From NCBI GenBank assembly GCA_002701765.1, contig NZXB01000099.1, positions 1-13,090 on the forward strand: 13,090 nt of DNA, read 5' to 3'. Shown in pieces: positions 5,814-13,090 of the stretch. A program made the translations under genes and the position numbers. The DNA is from Porticoccaceae bacterium (lineage in GTDB: Bacteria > Pseudomonadota > Gammaproteobacteria > Pseudomonadales > Porticoccaceae). Every line of letters begins with the position of its first letter. The first letter of the stretch is position 1. The notes beneath the pieces are model-generated. The model was not told the origin of the DNA, did not search any database, and worked only from the letters and a program-made list of their open reading frames with translations.

Positions 5814-6947
5814 GTGGCTTTAATAATTAACGAAGAGCAACAAATGCTCAGAGAGTCTGCTCAAGGTTTTTTTGCGGAATTTGCCCCCATGTCAGAGTTG
5901 CGCCGACTGAGAGAGGACGATAGCGATTACTGTGATTTACTATGGAAAAGAATGGTGGATATGGGATGGGCAGCCATTTTAGTGCCAGAGAAATATGGTG
6001 GCTTGGGATTTGGACATGTTGGCATGGGTCAGATCATGGAGCAAAGCGGTCGTGCCTTGGCAGCATCCCCCTTGTTCAGCAGTGCTGTAATCGGAGTCTC
6101 TGCTATAAATTTGCTGGGCGATGAAAGGCAAAAAGAAACTTTGCTTCCACAGATTGCCGCTGGCCAGCTCATGCTCTCTTTGGCAATAGATGAGTCGCGG
6201 CATCATGAGCCAAACGACATAGCACTATCAGCACTCAAAACGCCTGAAGGTTATCGATTGAGCGGGAAGAAATACGGAGTTATAGATGGTCATTCTTCCG
6301 CTAAATTAATCGTCGCGGCGAGAACTCAAGCAGAGGTTGGCGATAAAGAGGGAATTTCTCTTTTCTTGGTTGACGCCAAGTCTTCTGGATTAGAAATTTT
6401 GCGCACTCCGACGGTCGATAGCCGCAGTGTTTCAATCATTAACTTTAATGAAGTGATAGTGCCTCTCGAAAACTTGCTAGGGCCTGAGGGTAGTGGTTTT
6501 GCAGGGCTCTCCTCAGTTCTTGATATTGCAAATGCCCACCTAGCCGCCGAGCTGTTGGGTATTGCAACAGAATCATTCGATCGCACGCTTCGATATTTGA
6601 AAGAACGGAAGCAATTTGGGTCCTTGATTGGTTCTTTTCAAGCACTGCAGCATCGGACAGCTCATTGGTGGAGTGAGATTGAACTCTGCAAATCTATCGT
6701 CCTAAAGTGTTTAAGCGCGATCGATGAGGGTGATTCTAGGGTCCCCGGATTGGCAAGCATCGCCAAGGCGAAGCTCTGCGAAGTGGCTGAATTGAGCACG
6801 AATGAGGCAATTCAGATGCATGGAGGCGTGGGAATGACTGATGAATATGATATAGGTTTTTTTATTAAACGAGCTAGGCCTGCGCAAATGCTTTATGGTG
6901 ATTACAGCTATCATGGTGATCGGTTCGCGATGATGACCGGATACTAG
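5814..6947 (+). CDS. Acyl-CoA dehydrogenase, small (beta-like) subunit
   Basis: A 377-residue acyl-CoA dehydrogenase fold protein. It opens with a typical helical N-domain (EEQQMLRESAQGFF, then VPEKYGGLGFG at 58-67). It carries RKQFG (265-269), a conserved FAD/dimer segment, and IQMHGGVGMTDEYD (333-346), which in this superfamily contacts FAD. It lacks a glutamate at both known catalytic places: the region matching the alpha subunit's Glu-Arg reads LDIANAHLAAELLG, and the C-terminal region ends ARPAQMLYGDYSYHG without an EGTS motif. The middle domain also lacks the usual T-E-x-x-x-G-S-D motif, reading AIDESRHHEPND instead. This fits a non-catalytic partner of the gene just upstream, as in PimD or the FadE27-type beta subunits. 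That assignment is inferred from gene order, spacing and residue loss. Confidence 0.9.
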   Translation: MALIINEEQQMLRESAQGFFAEFAPMSELRRLREDDSDYCDLLWKRMVDMGWAAILVPEKYGGLGFGHVGMGQIMEQSGRALAASPLFSSAVIGVSAINLLGDERQKETLLPQIAAGQLMLSLAIDESRHHEPNDIALSALKTPEGYRLSGKKYGVIDGHSSAKLIVAARTQAEVGDKEGISLFLVDAKSSGLEILRTPTVDSRSVSIINFNEVIVPLENLLGPEGSGFAGLSSVLDIANAHLAAELLGIATESFDRTLRYLKERKQFGSLIGSFQALQHRTAHWWSEIELCKSIVLKCLSAIDEGDSRVPGLASIAKAKLCEVAELSTNEAIQMHGGVGMTDEYDIGFFIKRARPAQMLYGDYSYHGDRFAMMTGY

Positions 6948-7041
6948 AGCTAACCCTAGCTAGAGCTTTTGGTATTTTAATTCCTTTCAACCCAGAGTTC
7001 CTGTTACCTTTCGAGTTGAGACAAATAATTGGAGAAAAACA

Positions 7042-8259
7042 ATGGATTTAGGTGTTAGTCAAAAATTAAAACCCATTTTGAAAGAGGTTAAGCACTTTAT
7101 AGACAATGAAATACTGCCAATGGAATCTGAGTATCATGAGGAAATTGAAAAGGATGATCGATGGCAGTTCACCTCGCGTCAAACAGAAATATTAGAAGAG
7201 CTGAAATCTAAGGCTAAGGCCCGAAATCTATGGAATTTTTTTCTTACTCATTACGAGGGAGGATACGGGCTTAGCACAGTCGAATACGCATACATTGCTG
7301 AGGAAACTGGTCGCTCGCATCTTGCTCCGGAAGTGTTTAATTGCTCTGCCCCCGATACAGGGAATATGGAAGTATTGTCGCGCTATTGCACCGAAGAGCA
7401 AAAACAGAGATGGCTCGAGCCTTTATTAGCAGGTGAAATCCGCTCTGCCTATGTAATGACAGAGCCTAGCGTGGCGTCCTCTGATGCAACGAATATCTCG
7501 ATGTCTTGTGTGCTGGAGGGCGATGAATGGGTTCTCAACGGAGAGAAAATCTGGATCTCAGGTGTCGGAGATCCGCGCTGCGAAATTATGATTGTAATGG
7601 TTAATACTGATCCAAATGCGCCTCGAAAGGCGCAACATTCTCAAGTTCTAGTGCCGAAAGACACTCAAGGTGTGCAACTAATTCGCCCGATGACAATTTT
7701 CGGAAGAGATGATGCACCGCATGGGCACTTTCACATGCGGTTCACGAATGTACGAGTGCCCAAAGAGAATATGATTTTGGGTCCCGGTCGGGGTTTCGAG
7801 GTCGCTCAAGGAAGACTCGGTCCGGGAAGAATTCATCATTGTATGCGATCTATTGGAGTGGCTGAGGCTGCACTGAAACTTCTTTGCGAAAGAGCAGAGA
7901 GTCGGAAGGCTTTTGGCAGGACTCTTTCAAAACTGGGGGGTAATGTGGATATCATTGCTGATGCTCGAATGGATATTGAAATGGTTCGTCTCCTTTGTTT
8001 AAAAGCAGCATGGCTTATGGATCATGAGGGCGTTGATGCGGCTCAGCCCTTTATCTCTATGGTAAAAACCAAGGCACCGAATATGGCATTGAAAGTTATT
8101 GACGAAGCAATGCAGATGCATGGAGGCTTGGGTGTCTCGCAGGATACCCCTTTGGCGGTTATGTATGGTGCTCAAAGAACATTGCGATTCGCGGATGGGC
8201 CTGACGCAGTGCATCGTATGGTTGTTGCGCGCCGCGAGTTGAGTCGGTATCGTCAGTAA
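7042..8259 (+). CDS. Acyl-CoA dehydrogenase, ACAD10/ACAD11-like
   Basis: A 405-residue acyl-CoA dehydrogenase, full length, of the type related to the dehydrogenase domain of mammalian ACAD10/11. Motifs in order: YVMTEPSVASSDATNI (137-152), VLNGEKIWISGVGDPRC (164-180), FGRDDAPHGHF (220-230), GPGRIHHCMRSIGVAEAAL (260-278), ESRKAFG (286-292), MQMHGGLGVSQDTPLA (357-372) and RFADGPDAVH (382-391). The last replaces the EGTSQIQ catalytic segment of MCAD-like enzymes, a feature of this subgroup. GGAG lies seven bases before the ATG. It follows the alpha/beta pair after 94 bp on the same strand and may act on a different chain length or on a branched or hydroxylated acyl-CoA of the same route; that is inferred. 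It is clearly a separate enzyme rather than a duplicate of either neighbour. Confidence 0.92.
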   Translation: MDLGVSQKLKPILKEVKHFIDNEILPMESEYHEEIEKDDRWQFTSRQTEILEELKSKAKARNLWNFFLTHYEGGYGLSTVEYAYIAEETGRSHLAPEVFNCSAPDTGNMEVLSRYCTEEQKQRWLEPLLAGEIRSAYVMTEPSVASSDATNISMSCVLEGDEWVLNGEKIWISGVGDPRCEIMIVMVNTDPNAPRKAQHSQVLVPKDTQGVQLIRPMTIFGRDDAPHGHFHMRFTNVRVPKENMILGPGRGFEVAQGRLGPGRIHHCMRSIGVAEAALKLLCERAESRKAFGRTLSKLGGNVDIIADARMDIEMVRLLCLKAAWLMDHEGVDAAQPFISMVKTKAPNMALKVIDEAMQMHGGLGVSQDTPLAVMYGAQRTLRFADGPDAVHRMVVARRELSRYRQ

Positions 8260-8341
8260 AAATGTTTGATCGGGAGGCGCACTGGTCTTGGTGAGACATG
8301 CTCGCTTTGCAGGCTGGCTTGTCGAGGAAATCTTATTTAAA

Positions 8342-8346
8342 AAGGA
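8342..8346 (+). promoter_or_regulatory. Ribosome-binding site AAGGA deciding an internal ATG
   Basis: AAGGA touches the TTG at 8347, which is too close to serve, and is nine bases from the in-frame ATG at 8356. The protein from that ATG begins MRALVC, the standard N-terminus of quinone-oxidoreductase-like MDR proteins. Confidence 0.8.
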
Positions 8347-8355
8347 TTGATAAAT

Positions 8356-9333
8356 ATGAGAGCATTAGTGTGCAATAAATTAGGATCGACCCAGAATATG
8401 GTCGTGGAGCAACGGGATGATCTCGAACCCGGAAAGGGTCAAGTTCTTATTGATGTGCGAGGTGCGGGAGTCAACTTCCCGGACATATTGACCGTCGAAG
8501 GGAAGTATCAGTTTAAACCTCCCTTGCCCTTTATTCCCGGTACTGAAGTATCCGGTGTCATTTCAAAGGTGGGGGAGGGAGTCACTTCTCGTTCAATAGG
8601 CGATGAAGTTATCGGCACCACGCAGCAAGGCGCTTTTGCAGATCAGATAGTCACCTCAGAGCATTCCACATTCTTGAAAGGCAATAGAATGTCCTTCGAG
8701 CAGGCAGCTGGTTTTGCAGTTACATACGGCACTTCCTACTATGCATTAAAGCAGCAGGCGAAATTGCAGAGAGGCGAAAACGTACTCGTCCTTGGAGCAG
8801 CAGGAGGTGTTGGCGTTTCATGCATCCAAATTGCAAAGGCGATGGGAGCAAATGTAATAGCAGCCGCAAGCACCGAGGATAAGCTAGATTATGCTTGTGA
8901 GGCCGGTGCTGACTTGCGAATAAACTACTCGTCTGAAAATCTTAAGGAGAGGGTTAAAGAGCTTACAAATGGCAAGGGAGCTGATGTGATATATGACCCT
9001 GTGGGTGGAGACTTTTCGGAGCAGGCTTTTAGAGCGGTTGCTTGGGACGGTCGGTTTCTAGTAATTGGTTTCGCCGCGGGTCCTATCCCTAAAATGCCAT
9101 TAAATTTGGCTCTTCTCAAAGGAGCTTCGTTAGTTGGCGTTTTCTGGGGTTCTTGGATGGCCAGGGATCCTCAAGCGTCGATACAAAATTTTAGAGAACT
9201 TATAGACATGGTGGATAACGGATTGTTTTCGCCTCTGGTGAGTGAGGTATACTCTTTGGATGATTTTCAAAAAGCGTTTGCTTGTATCTCTGAGCGTCGA
9301 GCTAGAGGTAAGGTCGTTTTGTCGATGCGTTAA
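8356..9333 (+). CDS. NADPH:quinone oxidoreductase-like MDR protein
   Basis: A 325-residue zinc-free medium-chain dehydrogenase/reductase of the QOR group, at full family length. The GroES-like half has RGAGVNFPDIL (35-45) and FIPGTEVSGVI (59-69). The Rossmann half has LGAAGGVGVSCIQIAKAMGA (146-165), with the AAGGVG nucleotide-binding loop at 148-153, then GADLRINY and VIYDPVGG. The C-terminus ends in RRARGKVVLSMR. Members reduce quinones or enones and enoyl-type substrates with NADPH. The neighbouring acyl-CoA dehydrogenases suggest it could reduce an unsaturated intermediate, but this is inference. The start is the ATG at 8356, not the TTG nine bases earlier, because of AAGGA spacing. It lies 96 bp after the third acyl-CoA dehydrogenase and 76 bp before ubiX. 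It is only distantly similar to the MDR protein at 869-1879. Confidence 0.9.
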   Translation: MRALVCNKLGSTQNMVVEQRDDLEPGKGQVLIDVRGAGVNFPDILTVEGKYQFKPPLPFIPGTEVSGVISKVGEGVTSRSIGDEVIGTTQQGAFADQIVTSEHSTFLKGNRMSFEQAAGFAVTYGTSYYALKQQAKLQRGENVLVLGAAGGVGVSCIQIAKAMGANVIAAASTEDKLDYACEAGADLRINYSSENLKERVKELTNGKGADVIYDPVGGDFSEQAFRAVAWDGRFLVIGFAAGPIPKMPLNLALLKGASLVGVFWGSWMARDPQASIQNFRELIDMVDNGLFSPLVSEVYSLDDFQKAFACISERRARGKVVLSMR

Positions 9334-9409
9334 TGATGACTTGCTCCGAGTCTCGATGCTAGACTCACGTCACCCGTAAACTTTTAAATGAGTAACTTTT
9401 GGGGAAAGC

Positions 9410-9973
9410 ATGCGTCTAATTGTTGGAATATCTGGATCAAGCGGCGTCATATATGGTATTCGGTTGCTCCAATTTCTCTCAAGACGTGAGGACATTGAGA
9501 CTCATTTGGTGCTCACACAGAGTGCCCGTATGAATATCGCAATCGAGACCGATTGGACAGTAGCTGATGTCGAAAAGCTGGCCGATGTTGTTCACAATAA
9601 CAAAAATATTTCTGCAAACATCGCGAGCGGATCTTATCGCACATCTGGAATGATCGTGGCGCCGTGTTCCATGAAGACCCTGTCAGGAATCGTGAACTCC
9701 TATTCTGATAATTTGTTAACAAGAGCTGCCGACGTTGTTCTGAAGGAGAATAGGAATTTAGTATTGGTTCCGCGCGAAGCGCCATTGCATTTGGGACATT
9801 GCGAGTTGCTTGTCCGGGCATGCCGATTGGGTGCGGTGATACATCCTCCATCTCCCGCTTTTTATACTCAGCCAAAAACGGTAAATGACATCATTGACCA
9901 AACAGTTGCAAGACTGCTTGATATGTTTGATGTTGAAATGTCTGAGTTGATTCGTTGGCAAGGGAACCATTAA
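9410..9973 (+). CDS. ubiX: Flavin prenyltransferase UbiX (Pad1 type)
   Basis: A 187-residue flavoprotein-fold enzyme that joins a dimethylallyl group to reduced FMN, giving prenylated FMN, the cofactor of UbiD-type decarboxylases. The N-terminal GISGSSGVIYGIRLL (6-20) is the FMN-binding loop. ASGSYRTSGMIVAPCSMKTL (72-91) and VPREAPLH (120-127) are the signature segments, the latter containing the phosphate-binding Arg-Glu. The C-terminal PPSPAFYTQPKTVNDIIDQT is also typical. GGGGAAA lies just before the ATG. It ends a long run of plus-strand genes and is convergent with alr, 32 bp away. No ubiD is in the window, so its client may be the ubiquinone pathway or a catabolic decarboxylase elsewhere. 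The family is certain; the pathway is not. Confidence 0.96.
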   Translation: MRLIVGISGSSGVIYGIRLLQFLSRREDIETHLVLTQSARMNIAIETDWTVADVEKLADVVHNNKNISANIASGSYRTSGMIVAPCSMKTLSGIVNSYSDNLLTRAADVVLKENRNLVLVPREAPLHLGHCELLVRACRLGAVIHPPSPAFYTQPKTVNDIIDQTVARLLDMFDVEMSELIRWQGNH

Positions 9974-10005
9974 TAGCAAGAAATGCTAAATGACATGTAC
10001 CATTT

Positions 10006-11097
10006 TTAGTTTATTGCGACTCTAGGAATTCTAATAGAAATGCCGCTTAAAAGTTCGTAACCGTTCGTTTCACAATAACCGGCCACTTCATTTACAGGGA
10101 GTTCTGGTCCCCAAAGTATGACTGGATCTCCTAGTTGGGCAGAGTCACAATCAGTGACATCTGCGGTGATCATATCCATTGACACGCGCCCCACTAGCGG
10201 ACAGCGCTGCTGCTTGATGATAACGGGTGTGCCGTTCTTTGCACGCCTTGGGTACCCATCTCCATAACCGATTGATATGGTCGCAATTGTTGATTTTCTT
10301 TCCGCTTTCCAGATTGCATCGTAACCCACAGTCTCTCCTGCTTCTATAGTTCTTAAAGAAATTATTTCGGACTTGAGAGTCATTACTGGTCTTAACAGGG
10401 TAGAAGTTTGCTTGGCGTAAAACGGGCTATTGCCATAAAGCATATAACCCGGCCTCTGCCAGTCGCGAAGGGCCTTTTCCCAGCCCATGATCGCCGCCGA
10501 GTTCGCAAGACTTTGCTCGAGGATGTGGCCAGTTGCTGATTCTATTCCCCGAACGGTTTTATCAAAACATTCTATCTGTCGCGTCGTCATTTCGTTTGAT
10601 AGGTTATTGGCGCAGGCAAAATGGGTTGCCAAGACAGTCACGCTGTCGATCTTTCCCGAGTTTAAAAGATGTTGATAAACCTCATGTATTTCACGAGGAT
10701 CAAATCCGAGACGATGCATGCCGCTATCTAAGCCTAGCCAAATGCGAATTGGTTGTTTAAGTTTTGCCTTTAAAATATGATCTTTCTGTCTATGGTTCTC
10801 AACCATCAACCAAAAATTATTTTCCGAAGCCAATTCAATTTCATCTGAATCGAATGTTCCCTCCAAGAGCAGGATAGGTTGCTTAAACCCCAAGGTTCTG
10901 AGTTCTAATGCCTCATTGATTGAAGCAACGCCGAAGGCTGGAGTATGATCCAATGCACCACAAACAATACCTATGCCATGTCCATAGGCGTTGGCTTTGA
11001 CAATCGGCATACACTGACCTTTTTGAGATTTTACTGCTAGTGCAAAATTGTCTCGGAGTGCTTTTCGATCTATCAGTGCATGGGCTGGTCTTGTCAT
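10006..11097 (-). CDS. alr: Alanine racemase
   Basis: A PLP enzyme that interconverts L- and D-alanine in the cytoplasm, supplying D-Ala for peptidoglycan. It has 363 residues, the normal length. The PLP-binding Lys34 lies in VKANAYGHG at 33-41. LDSGMHRLGF at 123-132 holds the conserved Arg of the cofactor site. The second catalytic base is Tyr259 in ETVGYDAIW, and ISIGYGDGY (275-282) and VGRVSMDM (302-309) are further active-site segments. The C-terminus ISIRIPR follows the family pattern. The start ATG has only a weak purine stretch upstream. A small hairpin (TAAAG/CTTTA, 11105-11120) lies 8-23 bases before it. I cannot tell the biosynthetic Alr from the catabolic DadX by sequence; no dadA is adjacent and murI is near, which leans toward cell-wall supply. 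Confidence 0.95.
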   Translation of the reverse strand: MTRPAHALIDRKALRDNFALAVKSQKGQCMPIVKANAYGHGIGIVCGALDHTPAFGVASINEALELRTLGFKQPILLLEGTFDSDEIELASENNFWLMVENHRQKDHILKAKLKQPIRIWLGLDSGMHRLGFDPREIHEVYQHLLNSGKIDSVTVLATHFACANNLSNEMTTRQIECFDKTVRGIESATGHILEQSLANSAAIMGWEKALRDWQRPGYMLYGNSPFYAKQTSTLLRPVMTLKSEIISLRTIEAGETVGYDAIWKAERKSTIATISIGYGDGYPRRAKNGTPVIIKQQRCPLVGRVSMDMITADVTDCDSAQLGDPVILWGPELPVNEVAGYCETNGYELLSGISIRIPRVAIN

Positions 11098-11144
11098 AGC
11101 GTCTTAAAGTCGTCGCTTTAGCAGTTAGAAAACAGTGCTGCAGG

Positions 11145-11174
11145 AGTGTATTTGATTCTTAAAGCATATCACAA
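11145..11174 (-). promoter_or_regulatory. Possible alr promoter
   Basis: On the minus strand TTGTGA (11169-11174) and TACACT (11145-11150) are 18 bases apart, each matching four of six consensus positions. Transcription would start about 40 bases before the alr ATG. It is a weak match and could be chance. Confidence 0.25.
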
Positions 11175-11219
11175 CTTTTGGACTAATGACCGTCGCGAAA
11201 AATGATTCGTAGGATAGTT

Positions 11220-12107
11220 TCAAGCTTTTGATTTGTAGCTGGTTCTATTTATTATTTTATGGCGTTCATTAAAAAAAATGTAACAACCGGAAACCACGAT
11301 CATCGTGGCGCCAATCCAGGTTTCCCAGAGAGGTTGCTCGTCCATCACTAACACAGCTAGCAGTATTGAAAAAACTAGACGGGTATATCTGAACGGCGCA
11401 ATAATTGAGGCGTCCCCCCATCTAGTGGCCAAAATAAGCATGAAGTTGGCAAACGTTCCTAAGATTGTAGCGCCTCCCAAAAGCCAACAAATATATGGCG
11501 ATGGCTGTATAAATTTTGGCCCAAATGGTAAGAGAATTAATCCACCCAATCCCACTGCGAAAAATGAGTAAGTAGATATCGTTAAGCTTGGAATATGATC
11601 CGCTATAGCGCGAGTCAAGAGGTCTCTCAGTGCGACACAAAATGTGGCCAGGACGGCGAGCCATGCGGAGGGTTGATACGCCTCGGACATTGGTCTCACA
11701 ATGAGCATGACACCAATCAAACCCACAAAAATAGCTGTCCAATGACTTGATCCAACGGCCTCACGGTAAACTATAACCGCACCTATGGTGATCATTAAAG
11801 GAGCCGTCTGAAGAACTGCGGAGACAGAAGACAGTGGAGTCGTGGCAATCGCCCAAACAAAAAAGAGCGCGCTTAACATATCAGTTGCAGAACGCATAAG
11901 AAAAACCATCTTTCTCAGCTCCGGCATAAACAAACGAGTCTTTGTTATGCAGATGATGGATAAATTTAATACACCGCCGGCAAATCCTGTAATGATCAGG
12001 ATTTGAGAAACTGGCAGACTCAAAGATATGATCTTTAATAGAGCATCCCCAAGGGCAAAGGTAGCCATGGCTACCACCATAAAAAAAATCCCTCGGAGAT
12101 TTTTCAT
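11220..12107 (-). CDS. EamA/DMT-family inner-membrane transporter
   Basis: A 295-residue protein with ten predicted membrane helices in two EamA repeats. Approximate helices are 5-26, 33-53, 66-88, 95-114, 121-138, 147-165, 176-194, 206-226, 236-254 and 262-280. The first repeat ends with the typical REAVGSSHWTAIFVGLIGVMLI stretch (helix 5), and the second shows its counterpart DEQPLWETWIGATMIVVSG. The C-terminal tail is basic, consistent with a cytoplasmic end. Members of the drug/metabolite transporter superfamily export or import amino acids, nucleotides and other small molecules; substrate cannot be inferred. The gene lies between alr and murI. It is 122 bp upstream of alr on the same strand and divergent from murI. 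AGG about nine bases before the ATG is a weak ribosome-binding site. Confidence 0.9.
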   Translation of the reverse strand: MKNLRGIFFMVVAMATFALGDALLKIISLSLPVSQILIITGFAGGVLNLSIICITKTRLFMPELRKMVFLMRSATDMLSALFFVWAIATTPLSSVSAVLQTAPLMITIGAVIVYREAVGSSHWTAIFVGLIGVMLIVRPMSEAYQPSAWLAVLATFCVALRDLLTRAIADHIPSLTISTYSFFAVGLGGLILLPFGPKFIQPSPYICWLLGGATILGTFANFMLILATRWGDASIIAPFRYTRLVFSILLAVLVMDEQPLWETWIGATMIVVSGCYIFFNERHKIINRTSYKSKA

Positions 12108-12374
12108 CTCATTGGCCTGACTATGTTAGCTCTGTAAGGCAATGAGTAATAATTTAATTGCCCTTATAGTGTTTCTTTTCGGAAGGCGGCAGAATACTGT
12201 CGTTCCCTCAGACATTCAAGTTGAAATCTAACCTTTTAGGAACTCCCAGTCATCTGAAATTGGCTATGCAATGCGCGATGGATTTTTTTGCCCTATTTAA
12301 GGGAATTTGATAGTACGTTTTGCGATACAAGCGTTAAGATGCAGAGTTAGTCATTATTAGTCGATAAAAATCAT

Positions 12375-13090
12375 ATGTCTTTGCCTTTGTTGATTGTGGA
12401 TTCTGGAAGCGGAGGATTTTCCTTGCTTGACGCGATACAGGCAAAAATACCTAAATTATCGTTCACCTATGCGGCGGATTACGCCGGTTGTCCTTATGGG
12501 GATCGTGATTCTGCCGACATAACTGAGCGCATGTTGTCTCTGGTGGATGCGGTCCAGTCTCGAAAAACCCATGGAATGATTCTAGTTGCTTGCAACACCG
12601 CGAGCACACTAATTTTAGATCGTTTGAGGAATCGATACACGATGCCGGTGGTAGGAGTGGTTCCAGCAGTCAAACCAGCCTTTGAAAGGTATCCAGGAGG
12701 AAAAATTCTTTTGTTGGCAACTCCTCAGACTACTGAGGGCGATTATCTTGAGGGTTTGGTAAGAAAATACTCCTACGGCACTAATTTGGAACGTTATGGG
12801 AGTACTGAGTTGGTTCGTTTGACAGAAAAGTTTCTTTCCGGTAGGACAGATTCTTTTGAATTTAAGGAGGTTCTGACCCCATTAGATCAAAAGTCATTCG
12901 ATGCTGTAGTCTTGGGATGCACGCATTTTTCTCTCGTAAAAACCCAGCTACAAGAAATTTTTAGAGATGCCGAACTAATTGATAGCGCAAAGGGTATTGC
13001 TTCCAGAATTGATTCAGTGGCCAAAGGCTCTTTAGCCGAAGGTAATGAAAGAGTTTTATATGTGACTTCGGAAGAAACCCCACCACTTGA
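12375..13090 (+). CDS. murI: Glutamate racemase, C-terminus cut by the window edge
   Basis: A cofactor-independent enzyme that converts L-glutamate to D-glutamate for peptidoglycan. 238 residues are visible with no stop; the family usually has about 260-290, so some 25-50 are missing. Asp9 lies in VDSGSGGFSLL. The two catalytic cysteines are Cys73 in VACNTASTLI and Cys182 in LGCTHFSLV. PVVGVVPAVKPA (91-102), LLATPQTTEG and LIDSAKGIA complete the picture. These segments match the E. coli-type enzyme more than the Gram-positive type, although it lacks the N-terminal extension of E. coli MurI. The codon before the ATG region has no good Shine-Dalgarno sequence. It is divergent from the transporter gene across 267 bp and may continue in an operon beyond the edge. 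Confidence 0.95.
   Translation, partial: MSLPLLIVDSGSGGFSLLDAIQAKIPKLSFTYAADYAGCPYGDRDSADITERMLSLVDAVQSRKTHGMILVACNTASTLILDRLRNRYTMPVVGVVPAVKPAFERYPGGKILLLATPQTTEGDYLEGLVRKYSYGTNLERYGSTELVRLTEKFLSGRTDSFEFKEVLTPLDQKSFDAVVLGCTHFSLVKTQLQEIFRDAELIDSAKGIASRIDSVAKGSLAEGNERVLYVTSEETPPL

Noticed and set aside
6944..6970. CTAGAGCT repeats and a short AGCTA/TAGCT hairpin after the beta subunit, followed by TTTT
   Set aside because: The stem has only five pairs, mostly weak, and the T run is not placed directly after it, so it does not support a terminator.
9348..9366. GAGTCT/AGACTC hairpin between the MDR gene and ubiX
   Set aside because: A six-pair stem with a seven-base loop and no T run. It could be chance, and no role is supported.
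9513..9875. Minus-strand 120-codon frame opposite ubiX
   Set aside because: Antisense shadow; every conserved UbiX motif lies on the plus strand here.
9974..9988. TAGCA/TGCTA hairpin between the convergent ubiX and alr genes
   Set aside because: Only five pairs and no following T run. Position suits a terminator but structure does not.
12137..12162. GGCAAT/ATTGCC inverted repeat upstream of the transporter gene
   Set aside because: Six-base arms with a 14-base gap occur often by chance in this base composition, and no second copy was found.

Overview
The window looks like chromosomal DNA from a Gram-negative bacterium, most likely a gammaproteobacterium. The glutamate racemase has the E. 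coli-type motifs VACNTAST, VVGVVPA.KPA and LGCTHF. There are also a periplasmic-type azurin with a lipobox and a flavin prenyltransferase (UbiX). Base composition is moderate and looks even across the window. I see no transposase, integrase, phage gene, CRISPR array, rRNA or tRNA. Genus and habitat cannot be read from this sequence.

Left part (1-2587), all on the minus strand. A secreted, acidic, Met/Cys/His/Pro-rich repeat protein runs off the left edge. Next comes a mostly non-coding AT-rich stretch (442-868), then a medium-chain dehydrogenase/reductase (MDR) oxidoreductase and a lipoprotein azurin with all copper ligands intact. The azurin gene lies upstream of the oxidoreductase gene in the direction of transcription.

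Centre (2752-9973), all on the plus strand. This is a catabolic cluster: an iron-type alcohol dehydrogenase, a hot-dog acyl-CoA thioesterase, two adjacent acyl-CoA dehydrogenase genes that look like the alpha and beta subunits of a heteromeric enzyme, a third acyl-CoA dehydrogenase of the ACAD10/11 type, a quinone-oxidoreductase-like MDR protein, and ubiX. Together they suggest oxidation of an alcohol or aldehyde and desaturation of acyl-CoA intermediates. The substrate is unknown. No enoyl-CoA hydratase, thiolase, CoA ligase or UbiD decarboxylase lies in the window. Ribosome-binding sites decide several starts: TTG for the iron alcohol dehydrogenase, GTG for both subunits of the acyl-CoA dehydrogenase pair, and an internal ATG for the MDR gene.

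Right part (10006-13090). Alanine racemase and a 10-helix EamA/DMT transporter lie on the minus strand. Glutamate racemase (murI) lies divergently on the plus strand and is cut by the right edge. The two racemases supply the D-Ala and D-Glu of peptidoglycan.

The most unusual items are the repeat protein at the left edge, the split acyl-CoA dehydrogenase whose second subunit lacks an evident catalytic glutamate, and the densely repeated divergent region between the azurin and alcohol dehydrogenase genes.
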